Source of the DNA: Calendula officinalis
Lineage: Eukaryota; Streptophyta; Magnoliopsida; Asterales; Asteraceae
DNA: 64,000 nucleotides
Assembly (NCBI GenBank): GCA_963853835.1
Contig: OY970829.1
Span: 32,451,764 to 32,515,763, forward strand
Direction: 5' to 3'
Below the pieces are notes generated by a model. That model ran no database searches. It saw only the letters and a list, made by a program, of their open reading frames with translations, and was not told the DNA's origin. The position numbers and the translations under genes are program-made. Position 1 is the first letter of the stretch. The number at the start of each line of letters is the position of its first letter. This document shows, one piece after another, positions 20,983 to 32,276 of this stretch.

Positions 20983-21216
20983 GAAATATGTCCCGCTCTT
21001 TATTATCTTATACACCAACAGTGTTGCATGCTAGGAAGGCTAAACATGTGCTAAGGAGCCAAACGGCCCAACCGTGCGCCACCCGCCGTCTCCGAGCCCC
21101 GGCAGGCCCACGTTCCCAGGCCCTCCCCCGCACACCCGTCCCCTTGTTCACGCACCACCCACGGTCACAACCGTGACTACCCCGGGACGCATGGGGAAAA
21201 AAACGAAACAAAAAGA

Positions 21217-21335
21217 GGTGTGCAACACGAGGACTTCCCAGGGGGTCACCCATCCTAGTACTACTCTCGCCCAAGCACGCTTAACTGCGGAGTTCTGATG
21301 GGATCCGGTGCATTAGTGCTGGTATGATCGCACAC
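21217..21335 (-). rRNA. 5S rRNA gene, copy 61
   Basis: 119 nt. Changes: G2U, C117A; C-1 lost. G2 and C117 pair in helix I, so both partners are altered (U-A), which would keep the pair. Confidence 0.92.
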
Positions 21336-21566
21336 AAAATATGTCCCGCTCTTTATTATCTTATACACCAACAGTGTTGCATGCTAGAAGGCTAAACATG
21401 TGCTAAGGAGCCAACGGCCCAACCGTGCGCCACCCGCCGTCTCGTAGCCCCGGCAGGCCCACGTCCCCACGCCCTCCCCCGCACACCCGTCCCCTTGTTC
21501 ACGCACCACCCACGGTCGCAACCGTGACCACCCCGGGACGCAGGGGAAAAAAACAAAACAAAAAGA

Positions 21567-21685
21567 GGGGTGCAACACGAGGACTTCCAAGGGGGTCACC
21601 CATCCTAGTACTACTCTCGCCCAAGCACGCTTAACTGCGGAGTTCTGATGGGATCCGGTGCATTAGTGCTGGTATGATCGGACCC
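21567..21685 (-). rRNA. 5S rRNA gene, copy 62
   Basis: 119 nt. Changes: G5C (helix I), G97U. Confidence 0.93.
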
Positions 21686-21918
21686 GAAATATGTCCCGCT
21701 CTTTATTATCTTATACACCAACAGTGTTGCATGCTAGGAAGGCTAAACATGTGCTAAGGAGCCAAACGGCCCAACCGTGCGCCACCCGCCGTCTCCTAGC
21801 CCCGGCAGGCCCACGTCCCCACGCCCTCCCCCGCACGCCCGTCCCATTGTTCACGCACCACCCACGGTCGCAACCGTGACCACCCCGGGACGTAGGGGAA
21901 AAAAACGAAACAAAAAGA

Positions 21919-22037
21919 GGGGTGCAACACGAGGACTTCCCAGGGGGTCACCCATCCTAGTACTACTCTCGCCCAAGCACGCTTAACTGCGGAGTTCTGA
22001 TGGGATCCGGTGCATTAGTGCTGGTATGTTGGCACCC
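21919..22037 (-). rRNA. 5S rRNA gene, copy 63
   Basis: 119 nt. Changes: G7C, U9A. Confidence 0.93.
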
Positions 22038-22268
22038 GAAATATGTCCCGCTCTTTATTATCTTATACACCAACAGTGTTGCATGCTAGGAAGGCTAAAC
22101 ATGTGCTAAGGAGCCAAACGGCCCAACCGTGCGCCACCCGCCGTCTCCTAGCCCCGGCAGGCCGACGTTCCCACGCCCTCCCCCGCACGCCCGTCCCTTG
22201 TTCACGCACCACCCACGGTCGCAACCGTGACCACCCCGGGACGCAGGGGAAAAAACGAAATAAAAAGA

Positions 22269-22387
22269 GGGGTGCAACACGAGGACTTCCCAGGAGGTCA
22301 CCCAAACTAGTACTACTCTCGCCCAAGCACGCTTAACTGCGGAGTTCTGATGGGATCCGGTGCATTAGTGCTGGTATGATCGCACCC
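22269..22387 (-). rRNA. 5S rRNA gene, copy 64 (C93U type)
   Basis: 119 nt. Changes: G82U, A83U, C93U. C93U gives the GACCUCC form of the C box. Spacer has ATAAAAAG next to the terminator. Confidence 0.92.
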
Positions 22388-22619
22388 GAAATATATCCCG
22401 CTCTTTATTATCTTATACACCAACAGTGTTGCATGCTAGGAAGGCTAAACATGTGCTAAGGAGCCAAACGGCCCAACCGTGCGCCACCCGCCGTCTCCTA
22501 GCCCCGGCAGGCCCACGTCCCCACGCCCTCCCCCGCACGCCCGTCCCCTTGTTCACGCACCACCCACGGTCGCAACCGTGACCACACCGGGACGCAGGAG
22601 AAAAAACGAAACAAAAAGA

Positions 22620-22738
22620 GGGGTGAAACACGAGGACTTCCCAGGGGGTCACCCGTCCTAGTACTACTCTCGCCCAAGCACGCTTAACTGCGGAGTTCTG
22701 ATGGGATCCGGTGCATTAGTGCTGGTATGATCGCACCC
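22620..22738 (-). rRNA. 5S rRNA gene, copy 65
   Basis: 119 nt. Changes: U84C (C box), G113U (helix I). Confidence 0.93.
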
Positions 22739-22971
22739 GAAATATGACCCGCTCTTTATTATCTTATACACCAACAGTGTTGCATGCTAGGAAGGCTAAA
22801 CATGTGCTAAGGAGCCAAACGGCCCAACCGTGCGCCACCCGCCGTCTCCTAGCCCCGGCAGGCCCACGTCCCCACGCCCTCCCCCGCACGCCCGTCCCCT
22901 TGTTCACGCACCGCCCACGGTCGTAACCGTGACCACCCCGGGACGCGGGGGAAAAAAACGAAACAAAAAGA

Positions 22972-23090
22972 TGGGTGCAACACGAGGACTTCCCAGGGGG
23001 TCACCCATCCTAGTACTACTCTCGCCCAAGCACGCTTAACTGCGGAGTCCTGATGGGATCCGGTGCATTAGTGCTGGTATGATCGCACCC
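22972..23090 (-). rRNA. 5S rRNA gene, copy 66 (A42G, TGTAAG promoter)
   Basis: 119 nt. Changes: A42G, C119A. The TATA-like box upstream is TGTAAG. Confidence 0.93.
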
Positions 23091-23324
23091 GAAATATGAC
23101 CCGCTCTTTATTATCTTACACACCAACAGTGTTGCATGCTAGGAAGGCTAAACATGTGCTAAGGGCCCAAACGGCCCAACCGTGCGCCACCTGCCGTCTC
23201 CTAGCCCCGGCAGGCCCACGTCCCCACGCCCTCCCCCGCACGCTCGTCCCCTTGTTCACGCACCACCCACGGTCGCAACCTCTACCACCCCGGGACGCAT
23301 GGGAAAAAAAACGAAACAAAAAGA

Positions 23325-23443
23325 GGGGTGCAACACGAGGACTTCCCAGGGGGTCAACCATCCTAGTACTACTCTCGCTCTAGCACGCTTAACGGCGGAG
23401 TTCTGATGGGATCCGGTGCATTAGTGCTGGTATGATCGCACCC
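23325..23443 (-). rRNA. 5S rRNA gene, copy 67
   Basis: 119 nt. Changes: A50C and U63A (A box), G65A, G87U (C box). Confidence 0.9.
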
Positions 23444-23677
23444 GAAATATGTCCCGCTCTTTATTATCTTATACACCAACAGTGTTGCATGCTAGGAAGG
23501 CTAAACATGTGCTAAGGAGCCAAACGGCCCAACCGTGCGCCACCCGCCGTCTCCTAGCCCCGGCAGGCCCACGTTCCCACGCCCTCCCCCGCACGCCCGT
23601 CCCCGTGTTCACGCACCACCCACGGTCGCAACCGTGACCACCCCGGGACGCAGGGGAAAAAAAACGAAACAAAAAGA

Positions 23678-23796
23678 GGGGTGCAACACGAGGACTTCCC
23701 AGGGGGTCACCCATCCTAGTACTACTCTCGCCCAAGCACGCTTAACTGCGGAGTTCTGATGGGATCCGGTGCATTAGTGCTGGTATGATCGCACAA
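23678..23796 (-). rRNA. 5S rRNA gene, copy 68
   Basis: 119 nt. Changes: G1U, G2U. Confidence 0.94.
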
Positions 23797-24029
23797 GAAA
23801 TATGTCCCGCTCTTTATTATCTTATACACCAACAGTGTTGCATGCTAGGAAGGCTAAACATGTGCTAAGGAGCCAAACGGCCCAACCGTGCGCCACCCGC
23901 CGTCTCCTAGCCCCGGCAGGCCCACGTCCCCACGCCCTCCCCCGCACGCCCGTCCCCTTGTTCACGCACCACCCACGGTCGCAACCGTGACCACCCCGGG
24001 ACGCAGGGGAAAAAAACGAAACAAAAAGA

Positions 24030-24148
24030 GGCGTGCAACACGAGGACTTCCCAGGGGGTAACCCATCCTAGTACTACTCTCGCCCAAGCACGCTTAACTG
24101 CGGAGTTCTGATGGGATCCGGTGCATTAGTGCTGGTATGATCGGACCC
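24030..24148 (-). rRNA. 5S rRNA gene, copy 69
   Basis: 119 nt. Changes: G5C, G89U (C box), C117G. Confidence 0.92.
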
Positions 24149-24381
24149 GAAATATGTCCCGCTCTTTATTATCTTATACACCAACAGTGTTGCATGCTAG
24201 GAAGGCTAAACATGTGCTAAGGAGCCAAACGGCCCAACCGTGCGCCACCCGCCGTCTCCTAGCCCCGGCAGGCCCACGTCCCCACGCCCTCCCCCGCACG
24301 CCCGTCCCCTTGTTCACGCACCACCCACGGTCGCAACCGTGACCACCCCGGGACGCAGGGGAAAAAAACGAAACAAAAAGA

Positions 24382-24500
24382 GGGGTGCAACAAGAGGACT
24401 TCCCAGGGGGTCACCCATCCTAGTACTACTCTCGCCCAAGCACGCTTAACTGCGGAGTTCTGATGGGATCCGGTGCATTAGTGCTGGTATGATCGCACCA
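24382..24500 (-). rRNA. 5S rRNA gene, copy 70
   Basis: 119 nt. Changes: G1U, G108U; C-1 lost. Confidence 0.93.
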
Positions 24501-24732
24501 AAAATATGTCCCGCTCTTTATTATCTTATACACCAACAGTGTTGCATGCTAGGAAGGCTAAACATGTGCTAAGGAGCCAAACGGCCCAACCGTGCGCCAC
24601 CCGCCGTCTCCTAGCCCCGACAGGCCCACGTTCCCACGCCCTCCCCCGCACGCCCGTCCCTTGTTCACGCACCACCCACGGTCGCAACCGTGACCACCCC
24701 GGGACGCAGGGGAAAAAAACGAAACAAAAAGA

Positions 24733-24810
24733 GGGGTGCAACACGACGACTTCCCAGGGGGTCACCCATCTGATGGGATCCGGTGCATTAGTGCTGGTAT
24801 GATCGGACCC
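24733..24810 (-). pseudogene. 5S rRNA copy 71, 41-nt internal deletion
   Basis: 78 nt. Nt 42-82 are missing (CCCATC joined to TGATGG on the plus strand, 2-bp TC homology at the junction). This removes the A box, the IE and the start of the C box. Also G5C, C105G. Cannot fold as 5S rRNA and should not bind TFIIIA normally. Confidence 0.94.
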
Positions 24811-25042
24811 GAAATATGTCCCGCTCTTTATTATCTTATACACCAACAGTGTTGCATGCTAGGAAGGCTAAACATGTGCTAAGGAGCCAAACGGCCCAAC
24901 CGTGCGCCACCTGCCGTCTCCTAGCCCCGGCAGGCCCACGTCCCCACGCCCTCCCCCGCACGCCCGTCCCCTTGTTCACGCACCACCCACGGTCGCAACC
25001 GTGACCACCTCGGGACGCAGGGGAAAAAACGAAATAAAAAGA

Positions 25043-25161
25043 GGGGTGCAACACGAGGACTTCCCAGGAGGTCACCCAAACTAGTACTACTCTCGCCCAA
25101 GCACGCTTAACTGCGGAGTTCTGATGGGATCCGGTGCATTAGTGCTGGTATGATCGCACCC
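25043..25161 (-). rRNA. 5S rRNA gene, copy 72 (C93U type)
   Basis: 119 nt. Changes: G82U, A83U, C93U; same as copy 64. Confidence 0.92.
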
Positions 25162-25260
25162 GAAATATATCCCGCTCTTTATTATCTTATACACCAACAG
25201 TGTTGCATGCTAGGAAGGCTAAACATGTGCTAAGGAGCCAAACGGCCCAACCGTGCGCCA

Positions 25261-25290
25261 CCCGCCGTCTCCTTGTTCACGCACCACCCA
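25261..25290. other. Spacer with about 50-bp C-rich deletion (unit type)
   Basis: GTCTCC is joined directly to TTGTTCAC at 25272/25273, removing the TAGCCCCGGCAGG and CGCACGCCCGTC segment present in ordinary spacers. The same junction is at 32506, 38972, 57619 and 60354. These units are about 301 bp. The external promoter, inverted repeat and terminator are kept. Confidence 0.93.
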
Positions 25291-25343
25291 CGGTCGCAAC
25301 CGTGACCACCCCGGGACGCAGGGGAAAAAACGAAACAAAAAGA

Positions 25344-25462
25344 GGGGTGCAACACGAGGACTTCCAAGGGGGTCACCCATCCTAGTACTACTCTCGCCCA
25401 AGCACGCTTAACTGCGGAGTTCTGATGGGATCCGGTGCATTAGTGCTGGTATGATCGCACCG
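25344..25462 (-). rRNA. 5S rRNA gene, copy 73
   Basis: 119 nt. Changes: G1C, G97U; follows the 301-bp unit spacer. Confidence 0.93.
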
Positions 25463-25694
25463 GAAATATGTCCCGCTCTTTATTATCTTATACACCAACA
25501 GTGTTGCATGCTAGGAAGGCTAAACATGTGCTAAGGAGCCAAACGGCCCAACCGTGGGCCACCCGCCGTCTCCGAGCCCCGGCAGGCCCACGTTCCCACG
25601 CCCTCCCCCGCACACCCGTCCCCTTGTTCACGCACCACCCACGGTCGCAACCGTGACCACCCCGGGACGCAGGGGAAAAAACGAAACAAAAAGA

Positions 25695-25813
25695 GGGGTG
25701 CAACACGAGGACTTCCTAGGGGGTCACCCATCCTAGTACTACTCTCGCCCAAGCACGCTTAACTGCGGAGTTCTGATGGGATCCGGTGCATTAGTGCTGG
25801 TATGATCGCACCC
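25695..25813 (-). rRNA. 5S rRNA gene, copy 74
   Basis: 119 nt. Change: G97A. TATAATATAA promoter form. Confidence 0.95.
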
Positions 25814-26046
25814 GAAATATGTCCCGCTCTTTATTATATTATACACCAACAGTGTTGCATGCTAGGAAGGCTAAACATGTGCTAAGGGGCCAAACGGCCC
25901 AACCGTGCGCCACCCCCCGTCTCCTAGCCCCGGCAGGCCCACGTCGCTACGCCCTCCCCCGCACGCTCGTCCCCTTGTTCACGCACCACCCACGGTCGCA
26001 ACCGTGACCACCCCGGGACGCAGGGAAAAAAAGCGAAACAATAAGA

Positions 26047-26165
26047 GGGGTGCAACACGAGGACTTCCAAGGGGGTCACCCATCCTAGTACTACTCTCGT
26101 CCAAGCACGCTTAACTGCGGACTTCTGATGGGATCCGATGCATTAGTGCTGGTATGATCGCACCC
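26047..26165 (-). rRNA. 5S rRNA gene, copy 75 (broken first terminator)
   Basis: 119 nt. Changes: C28U, C44G, G66A, G97U. The first T run is broken (TTATT). The second run, seven T, remains further downstream. Confidence 0.9.
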
Positions 26166-26383
26166 GAAATATGTCCCGCTCTTTATTATCTTATACACCA
26201 ACAGTGTTGCATGCTAGGAAGGCTAAACATGTGCTAAGGAGCCAAACGGCCCAACCGTGCGCCACCCGCCGTCTCCTAGCCCCGACAGGCTCATGTTCCC
26301 ACGCCCGTCTCCTTGTTCACGCACCACCCACGGTCGCAACCTTGACCACCCCGGGACGCAGGGGAAAAAACGAAACAAAAAGA

Positions 26384-26502
26384 GGGGTGCAACACGAGGA
26401 CTTCCCAGGGGGTCACCCATCCTAGTACTACTCTCGCCCAAGCACGCTTAACTGCGGAGTTCTGATGAGATCCGGTGCATTAGTGCTGGTATGATCGCAC
26501 CG
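26384..26502 (-). rRNA. 5S rRNA gene, copy 76
   Basis: 119 nt. Changes: G1C, C35U. Confidence 0.94.
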
Positions 26503-26736
26503 GAAATATGTCCCGCTCTTTTTTATCTTATACACCAACAGTGTTGCATGCTAGGAAGGCTAAACATGTGCTAAGGAGCCAAACGGCCCAACCGTGCGCC
26601 ACCCGCCGTCTCCGAGCCCCGGCAGGCCCACGTTCCCAGGCCCTCCCCCGCACACCCGTCCCCTTGTTCACGCACCACCCACGGTCACAACCGTGACTAC
26701 CCCGGGACGCAGGGGGAAAAAAACGAAACAAAAAGA

Positions 26737-26855
26737 GGGGTGCAACACGAGGACTTCCCAGGGGGTCACCCATCCTAGTACTACTCTCGCCCAAGCACGC
26801 TTAACTGCGGAGTTCTGATGGGATCCGGTGCATTAGTGCTGGTATGATCGCACAC
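26737..26855 (-). rRNA. 5S rRNA gene, copy 77
   Basis: 119 nt. Change: G2U; C-1 lost. Confidence 0.94.
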
Positions 26856-27086
26856 AAAATATGTCCCGCTCTTTATTATCTTATACACCAACAGTGTTGC
26901 ATGCTAGAAGGCTAAACATGTGCTAAGGAGCCAACGGCCCAACCGTGCGCCACCCGCCGTCTCCTAGCCCCGGCAGGCCCACGTCCCCACGCCCTCCCCC
27001 GCACACCCGTCCCCTTGTTCACGCACCACCCACGATCGCAACCGTGACCACCCCGGGACGCAGGGGAAAAAAACGAAACAAAAAGA

Positions 27087-27205
27087 GGGGTGCAACACGA
27101 GGACTTCCAAGGGGGTCACCCATCCTAGTACTACTCTCGCCCAAGCACGCTTAACTGCGGAGTTCTGATGGGATCCGGTGCATTAGTGCTGGTATGATCG
27201 GACCC
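27087..27205 (-). rRNA. 5S rRNA gene, copy 78
   Basis: 119 nt. Changes: G5C, G97U. Confidence 0.93.
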
Positions 27206-27437
27206 GAAATATGTCCCGCTCTTTATTATCTTATACACCAACAGTGTTGCATGCTAGGAAGGCTAAACATGTGCTAAGGAGCCAAACGGCCCAACCGTGC
27301 GCCACCCGCCGTCTCCTAGCCCCGGCAGGCCCACGTCCCCACGCCCTCCCCCGCACGCCCGTCCCCTTGTTCACGCACCACCCACGGTCGCAACCGTGAC
27401 CACACCGGGACGCAGGGGAAAAAACGAAACAAAAAGA

Positions 27438-27556
27438 GGGGTGCAACACGAGGACTTCCCAGGGGGTCACCCATCCTAGTACTACTCTCGCCCAAGCACG
27501 CTTAACTGCGGAGTTCTGATGGGATCCGGTGCATTAGTGCTGGTATGATCGCACCC
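27438..27556 (-). rRNA. 5S rRNA gene, copy 79 (consensus)
   Basis: 119 nt, identical to consensus. Upstream A-9T. Confidence 0.98.
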
Positions 27557-27789
27557 GAAATATGACCCGCTCTTTATTATCTTATACACCAACAGTGTTG
27601 CATGCTAGGAAGGCTAAACATGTGCTAAGGAGCCAAACGGCCCAACCGTGCGCCACCCGCCGTCTCCTAGCCCCGGCAGGCCCACGTCCCCACGCCCTCC
27701 CCCGCACGCCCGTCCCCTTGTTCACGCACCGCCCACGGTCGTAACCGTGACAACCCCGAGACGCAGGGGAAAAAAACGAAACAAAAAGA

Positions 27790-27908
27790 GGGGTGCAACA
27801 CGAGGACTTCCCAGGGGGTCACCCATCCTAGTACTACTCTCGCCCAAGCACGCTTAACTGCGGAGTCCTGATGGGATCCGGTGCATTAGTGCTGGTATGA
27901 TCGCACCC
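27790..27908 (-). rRNA. 5S rRNA gene, copy 80 (A42G, TGTAAG promoter)
   Basis: 119 nt. Change: A42G. TATA-like box is TGTAAG. Confidence 0.94.
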
Positions 27909-28111
27909 GAAATATGACCCGCTCTTTATTATCTTACACACCAACAGTGTTGCATGCTAGGAAGGCTAAACATGTGCTAAGGGCCCAAACGGCCCAACCG
28001 TGCGCCACCCGCCGTCTCCTAGCCCCGCACGCTCGTCCCCTTGTTCACGCACCACCCACGGTCGCAACCGTGACCACCCCGGGACGCAGGGGAAAAAACG
28101 AAACAAAAAAA

Positions 28112-28230
28112 GGGGTGCAACACGAGGACTTCCCAGGGGGTCACCCATCCTAGTACTACTCTCGCCCAAGCACGCTTAACTGCGGAGTTCTGATGGGATC
28201 CGGTGCATTAGTGCTGGTATGATCGCACCC
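28112..28230 (-). rRNA. 5S rRNA gene, copy 81 (consensus)
   Basis: 119 nt, identical to consensus; TATAATATAA promoter form. The first terminator run is lengthened to seven T. Preceding spacer is a shortened hybrid. Confidence 0.98.
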
Positions 28231-28463
28231 GAAATATGTCCCGCTCTTTATTATATTATACACCAACAGTGTTGCATGCTAGGAAGGCTAAACATGTGCT
28301 AAGGGGCCAAACGGCCCAACCGTGCGCCACCCCCCGTCTCCTAGCCCCGGCAGGCCCACGTCGCTACGCCCTCCCCCGCACGCTCGTCCCCTTGTTCACG
28401 CACCACCCACGGTCGCAACCGTGACCACCCCGGGACGCAGGGAAAAAAAGCGAAACAAAAAGA

Positions 28464-28582
28464 GGGGTGCAACACGAGGACTTCCAAGGGGGTCACCCAT
28501 CCTAGTACTACTCTCGTCCAAGCACGCTTAACTGCGGACTTCTGATGGGATCCGATGCATTAGTGCTGGTATGATCGCACCC
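28464..28582 (-). rRNA. 5S rRNA gene, copy 82
   Basis: 119 nt. Changes: C28U, C44G, G66A, G97U; duplicate of copy 75 but with an intact terminator. Confidence 0.91.
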
Positions 28583-28800
28583 GAAATATGTCCCGCTCTT
28601 TATTATCTTATACACCAACAGTGTTGCATGCTAGGAAGGCTAAACATGTGCTAAGGAGCCAAACGGCCCAACCGTGCGCCACCCGCCGTCTCCTAGCCCC
28701 GACAGGCTCATGTTCCCATGCCCGTCTCCTTGTTCACGCACCACCCACGGTCGCAACCGTGACCACCCCGGGACGCAGGGGAAAAAACGAAACAAAAAGA

Positions 28801-28919
28801 GGGGTGCAACACGAGGACTTCCCAGGGGGTCACCCATCCTAGTACTACTCTCGCCCAAGCACGCTTAACTGCGGAGTTCTGATGAGATCCGGTGCATTAG
28901 TGCTGGTATGATCGCACCG
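28801..28919 (-). rRNA. 5S rRNA gene, copy 83
   Basis: 119 nt. Changes: G1C, C35U. Confidence 0.94.
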
Positions 28920-29153
28920 GAAATATGTCCCGCTCTTTTTTATCTTATACACCAACAGTGTTGCATGCTAGGAAGGCTAAACATGTGCTAAGGAGCCAAA
29001 CGGCCCAACCGTGCGCCACCCGCCGTCTCCGAGCCCCGGCAGGCCCACGTTCCCAGGCCCTCCCCCGCACACCCGTCCCCTTGTTCACGCACCACCCACG
29101 GTCACAACCGTGACTACCCCGGGACGCAGGGGGAAAAAAACGAAACAAAAAGA

Positions 29154-29272
29154 GGGGTGCAACACGAGGACTTCCCAGGGGGTCACCCATCCTAGTACTA
29201 CTCTCGCCCAAGCACGCTTAACTGCGGAGTTCTGATGGGATCCGGTGCATTAGTGCTGGTATGATCGCACAC
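29154..29272 (-). rRNA. 5S rRNA gene, copy 84
   Basis: 119 nt. Change: G2U; C-1 lost. Confidence 0.94.
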
Positions 29273-29503
29273 AAAATATGTCCCGCTCTTTATTATCTTA
29301 TACACCAACAGTGTTGCATGCTAGAAGGCTAAACATGTGCTAAGGAGCCAACGGCCCAACCGTGCGCCACCCGCCGTCTCCTAGCCCCGGCAGGCCCACG
29401 TCCCCACGCCCTCCCCCGCACACCCGTCCCCTTGTTCACGCACCACCCACGGTCGCAACCGTGACCACCCCGGGACGCAGGGGAAAAAAACGAAACAAAA
29501 AGA

Positions 29504-29622
29504 GGGGTGCAACACGAAGACTTCCAAGGGGGTCACCCATCCTAGTACTACTCTCGCCCAAGCACGCTTAACTGCGGAGTTCTGATGGGATCCGGTGCAT
29601 TAGTGCTGGTATGATCGGACCC
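29504..29622 (-). rRNA. 5S rRNA gene, copy 85
   Basis: 119 nt. Changes: G5C, G97U, C105U. Confidence 0.92.
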
Positions 29623-29854
29623 GAAATATGTCCCGCTCTTTATTATCTTATACACCAACAGTGTTGCATGCTAGGAAGGCTAAACATGTGCTAAGGAGCC
29701 AAACGGCCCAACCGTGCGCCACCCGCCGTCTCCTAGCCCCGGCAGGCCCACGTCCCCACGCCCTCCCCCGCACGCCCGTCCCCTTGTTCACGCACCACCC
29801 ACGGTCGCAACCGTGACCACACCGGGACGCAGGGGAAAAAACGAAACAAAAAGA

Positions 29855-29973
29855 GGGGTGCAACACGAGGACTTCCCAGGGGGTCACCCATCCTAGTACT
29901 ACTCTCGCCCAAGCACGCTTAACTGCGGAGTTCTGATGGGATCCGGTGCATTAGTGCTGGTATGATCGCACCC
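29855..29973 (-). rRNA. 5S rRNA gene, copy 86 (consensus)
   Basis: 119 nt, identical to consensus. Upstream A-9T. Confidence 0.98.
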
Positions 29974-30206
29974 GAAATATGACCCGCTCTTTATTATCTT
30001 ATACACCAACAGTGTTGCATGCTAGGAAGGCTAAACATGTGCTAAGGAGCCAAACGGCCCAACCGTGCGCCACCCGCCGTCTCCTAGCCCCGGCAGGCCC
30101 ACGTCCCCACGCCCTCCCCCGCACGCCCGTCCCCTTGTTCACGCACCGCCCACGGTCGTAACCGTGACAACCCCGAGACGCAAGGGAAAAAAACGAAACA
30201 AAAAGA

Positions 30207-30325
30207 GGGGTGCAACACGAGGACTTCCCAGGGGGTCACCCATCCTAGTACTACTCTCGCCCAAGCACGCTTAACTGCGGAGGCCTGATGGGATCCGGTG
30301 CATTAGTGCTGGTATGATCGCACCC
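30207..30325 (-). rRNA. 5S rRNA gene, copy 87 (A42G, TGTAAG promoter)
   Basis: 119 nt. Changes: A42G, A43C. TATA-like box is TGTAAG. Confidence 0.93.
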
Positions 30326-30559
30326 GAAATATGACCCGCTCTTTATTATCTTACACACCAACAGTGTTGCATGCTAGGAAGGCTAAACATGTGCTAAGGG
30401 CCCAAACGGCCCAACCGTGCGCCACCCGCCGTCTCCTAGCCCCGGCAGGCCCACGTCCCCACGCCCTCCCCCGCACGCTCGTCCCCTTGTTCACGCACCA
30501 CCCACGGTCGCAACCTCTACCACCCCGGGACGCATGGGAAAAAAAACGAAACAAAAAGA

Positions 30560-30678
30560 GGGGTGCAACACGAGGACTTCCCAGGGGGTCAACCATCCTA
30601 GTACTACTCTCGCTCTAGCACGCTTAACTGCGGAATTCTGATGGGATCCGGTGCATTAGTGCTGGTATGATCGCACCC
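30560..30678 (-). rRNA. 5S rRNA gene, copy 88
   Basis: 119 nt. Changes: C44U, U63A, G65A, G87U. Confidence 0.91.
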
Positions 30679-30912
30679 GAAATATGTCCCGCTCTTTATT
30701 ATCTTATACACCAACAGTGTTGCATGCTAGGAAGGCTAAACATGTGCTAAGGAGCCAAACGGCCCAACCGTGCGCCACCCGCCGTCTCCTAGCCCCGGCA
30801 GGCCCACGTTCCCACGCCCTCCCCCGCACGCCCGTCCCCGTGTTCACGCACCACCCACGGTCGCAACCGTGACCACCCCGGGACGCAGGGGAAAAAAAAC
30901 GAAACAAAAAGA

Positions 30913-31031
30913 GGGGTGCAACACGAGGACTTCCCAGGGGGTCACCCATCCTAGTACTACTCTCGCCCAAGCACGCTTAACTGCGGAGTTCTGATGGGAT
31001 CCGGTGCATTAGTGCTGGTATGATCGCCCAA
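30913..31031 (-). rRNA. 5S rRNA gene, copy 89
   Basis: 119 nt. Changes: G1U, G2U, U4G. Confidence 0.92.
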
Positions 31032-31264
31032 GAAATATGTCCCGCTCTTTATTATCTTATACACCAACAGTGTTGCATGCTAGGAAGGCTAAACATGTGC
31101 TAAGGAGCCAAACGGCCCAACCGTGCGCCACCCGCCGTCTCCTAGCCCCGGCAGGCCCACGTCCCCACGCCCTCCCCCGCACGCCCGTCCCCTTGTTCAC
31201 GCACCACCCACGGTCGCAACCGTGACCACCCTGGGACGCAGGGGAAAAAAACGAAACAAAAAGA

Positions 31265-31382
31265 GGCGTGCAACACGAGGACTTCCCAGGGGTAACCCAT
31301 CCTAGTACTACTCTCGCCCAAGCACGCTTAACTGCGGAGTTCTGATGGGATCCGGTGCATTAGTGCTGGTATGATCGGACCC
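31265..31382 (-). rRNA. 5S rRNA gene, copy 90 (118 nt)
   Basis: One C missing from the C-box run; G5C, G89U, C117G. Confidence 0.87.
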
Positions 31383-31615
31383 GAAATATGTCCCGCTCTT
31401 TATTATCTTATACACCAACAGTGTTGCATGCTAGGAAGGCTAAACATGTGCTAAGGAGCCAAACGGCCCAACCGTGCGCCACCCGCCGTCTCCTAGCCCC
31501 GGCAGGCCCACGTCCCCACGCCCTCCCCCGCACGCCCGTCCCCTTGTTCACGCACCACCCACGGTCGCAACCGTGACCACCCCGGGACGCAGGGGAAAAA
31601 AACGAAACAAAAAGA

Positions 31616-31734
31616 GGGGTGCAACACGAGGACTTCCCAGGGGGTCACCCATCCTAGTACTACTCTCGCCCAAGCACGCTTAACTGCGGAGTTCTGATGG
31701 GATCCGGTGCATTAGTGCTGGTATGATCGCACCA
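31616..31734 (-). rRNA. 5S rRNA gene, copy 91
   Basis: 119 nt. Change: G1U. Confidence 0.95.
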
Positions 31735-31966
31735 GAAATATGTCCCGCTCTTTATTATCTTATACACCAACAGTGTTGCATGCTAGGAAGGCTAAACATG
31801 TGCTAAGGAGCCAAACGGCCCAACCGTGCGCCACCCGCCGTCTCCTAGCCCCGGCAGGCCCACGTTCCCACGCCCTCCCCCGCACGCCCGTCCCTTGTTC
31901 ACGCACCACCCACGGTCGCAACCGTGACCACCCCGGGACGCAGGGGAAAAAAACGAAACAAAAAGA

Positions 31967-32044
31967 GGGGTGCAACACGACGACTTCCCAGAGGGTCACC
32001 CATCTGATGGGATCCGGTGCATTAGTGCTGGTATGATCGGACCC
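31967..32044 (-). pseudogene. 5S rRNA copy 92, 41-nt internal deletion
   Basis: 78 nt, same nt 42-82 deletion as copy 71; also G5C, C94U, C105G. Confidence 0.94.
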
Positions 32045-32276
32045 GAAATATGTCCCGCTCTTTATTATCTTATACACCAACAGTGTTGCATGCTAGGAAG
32101 GCTAAACATGTGCTAAGGAGCCAAACGGCCCAACCGTGCGCCACCCGCCGTCTCCTAGCCCCGGCAGGCCCACGTCCCCACGCCCTCCCCCGCACGCCCG
32201 TCCCCTTGTTCACACACCACCCACGGTCGCAACCGTGACCACCCCGGGACGCAGGGGAAAAAACGAAATAAAAAGA

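Larger units (their letters stand above)
25819..30652. repeat. 7-unit (2417-bp) tandem duplication
   Basis: Units starting at 25819, 26171, 26508, 26861, 27211 and 27562 recur at +2417 bp. Rare shared changes are C44G (26047, 28464) and C35U (26384, 28801). The seventh unit differs: 27914 is a shortened hybrid, whereas 30331 has the full spacer. Confidence 0.92.

Noticed and set aside
30290..30310. GGATCC and other palindromic sites within each unit as regulatory elements
   Set aside because: GGATCC is part of the 5S coding sequence (nt 30-35), not a separate element.
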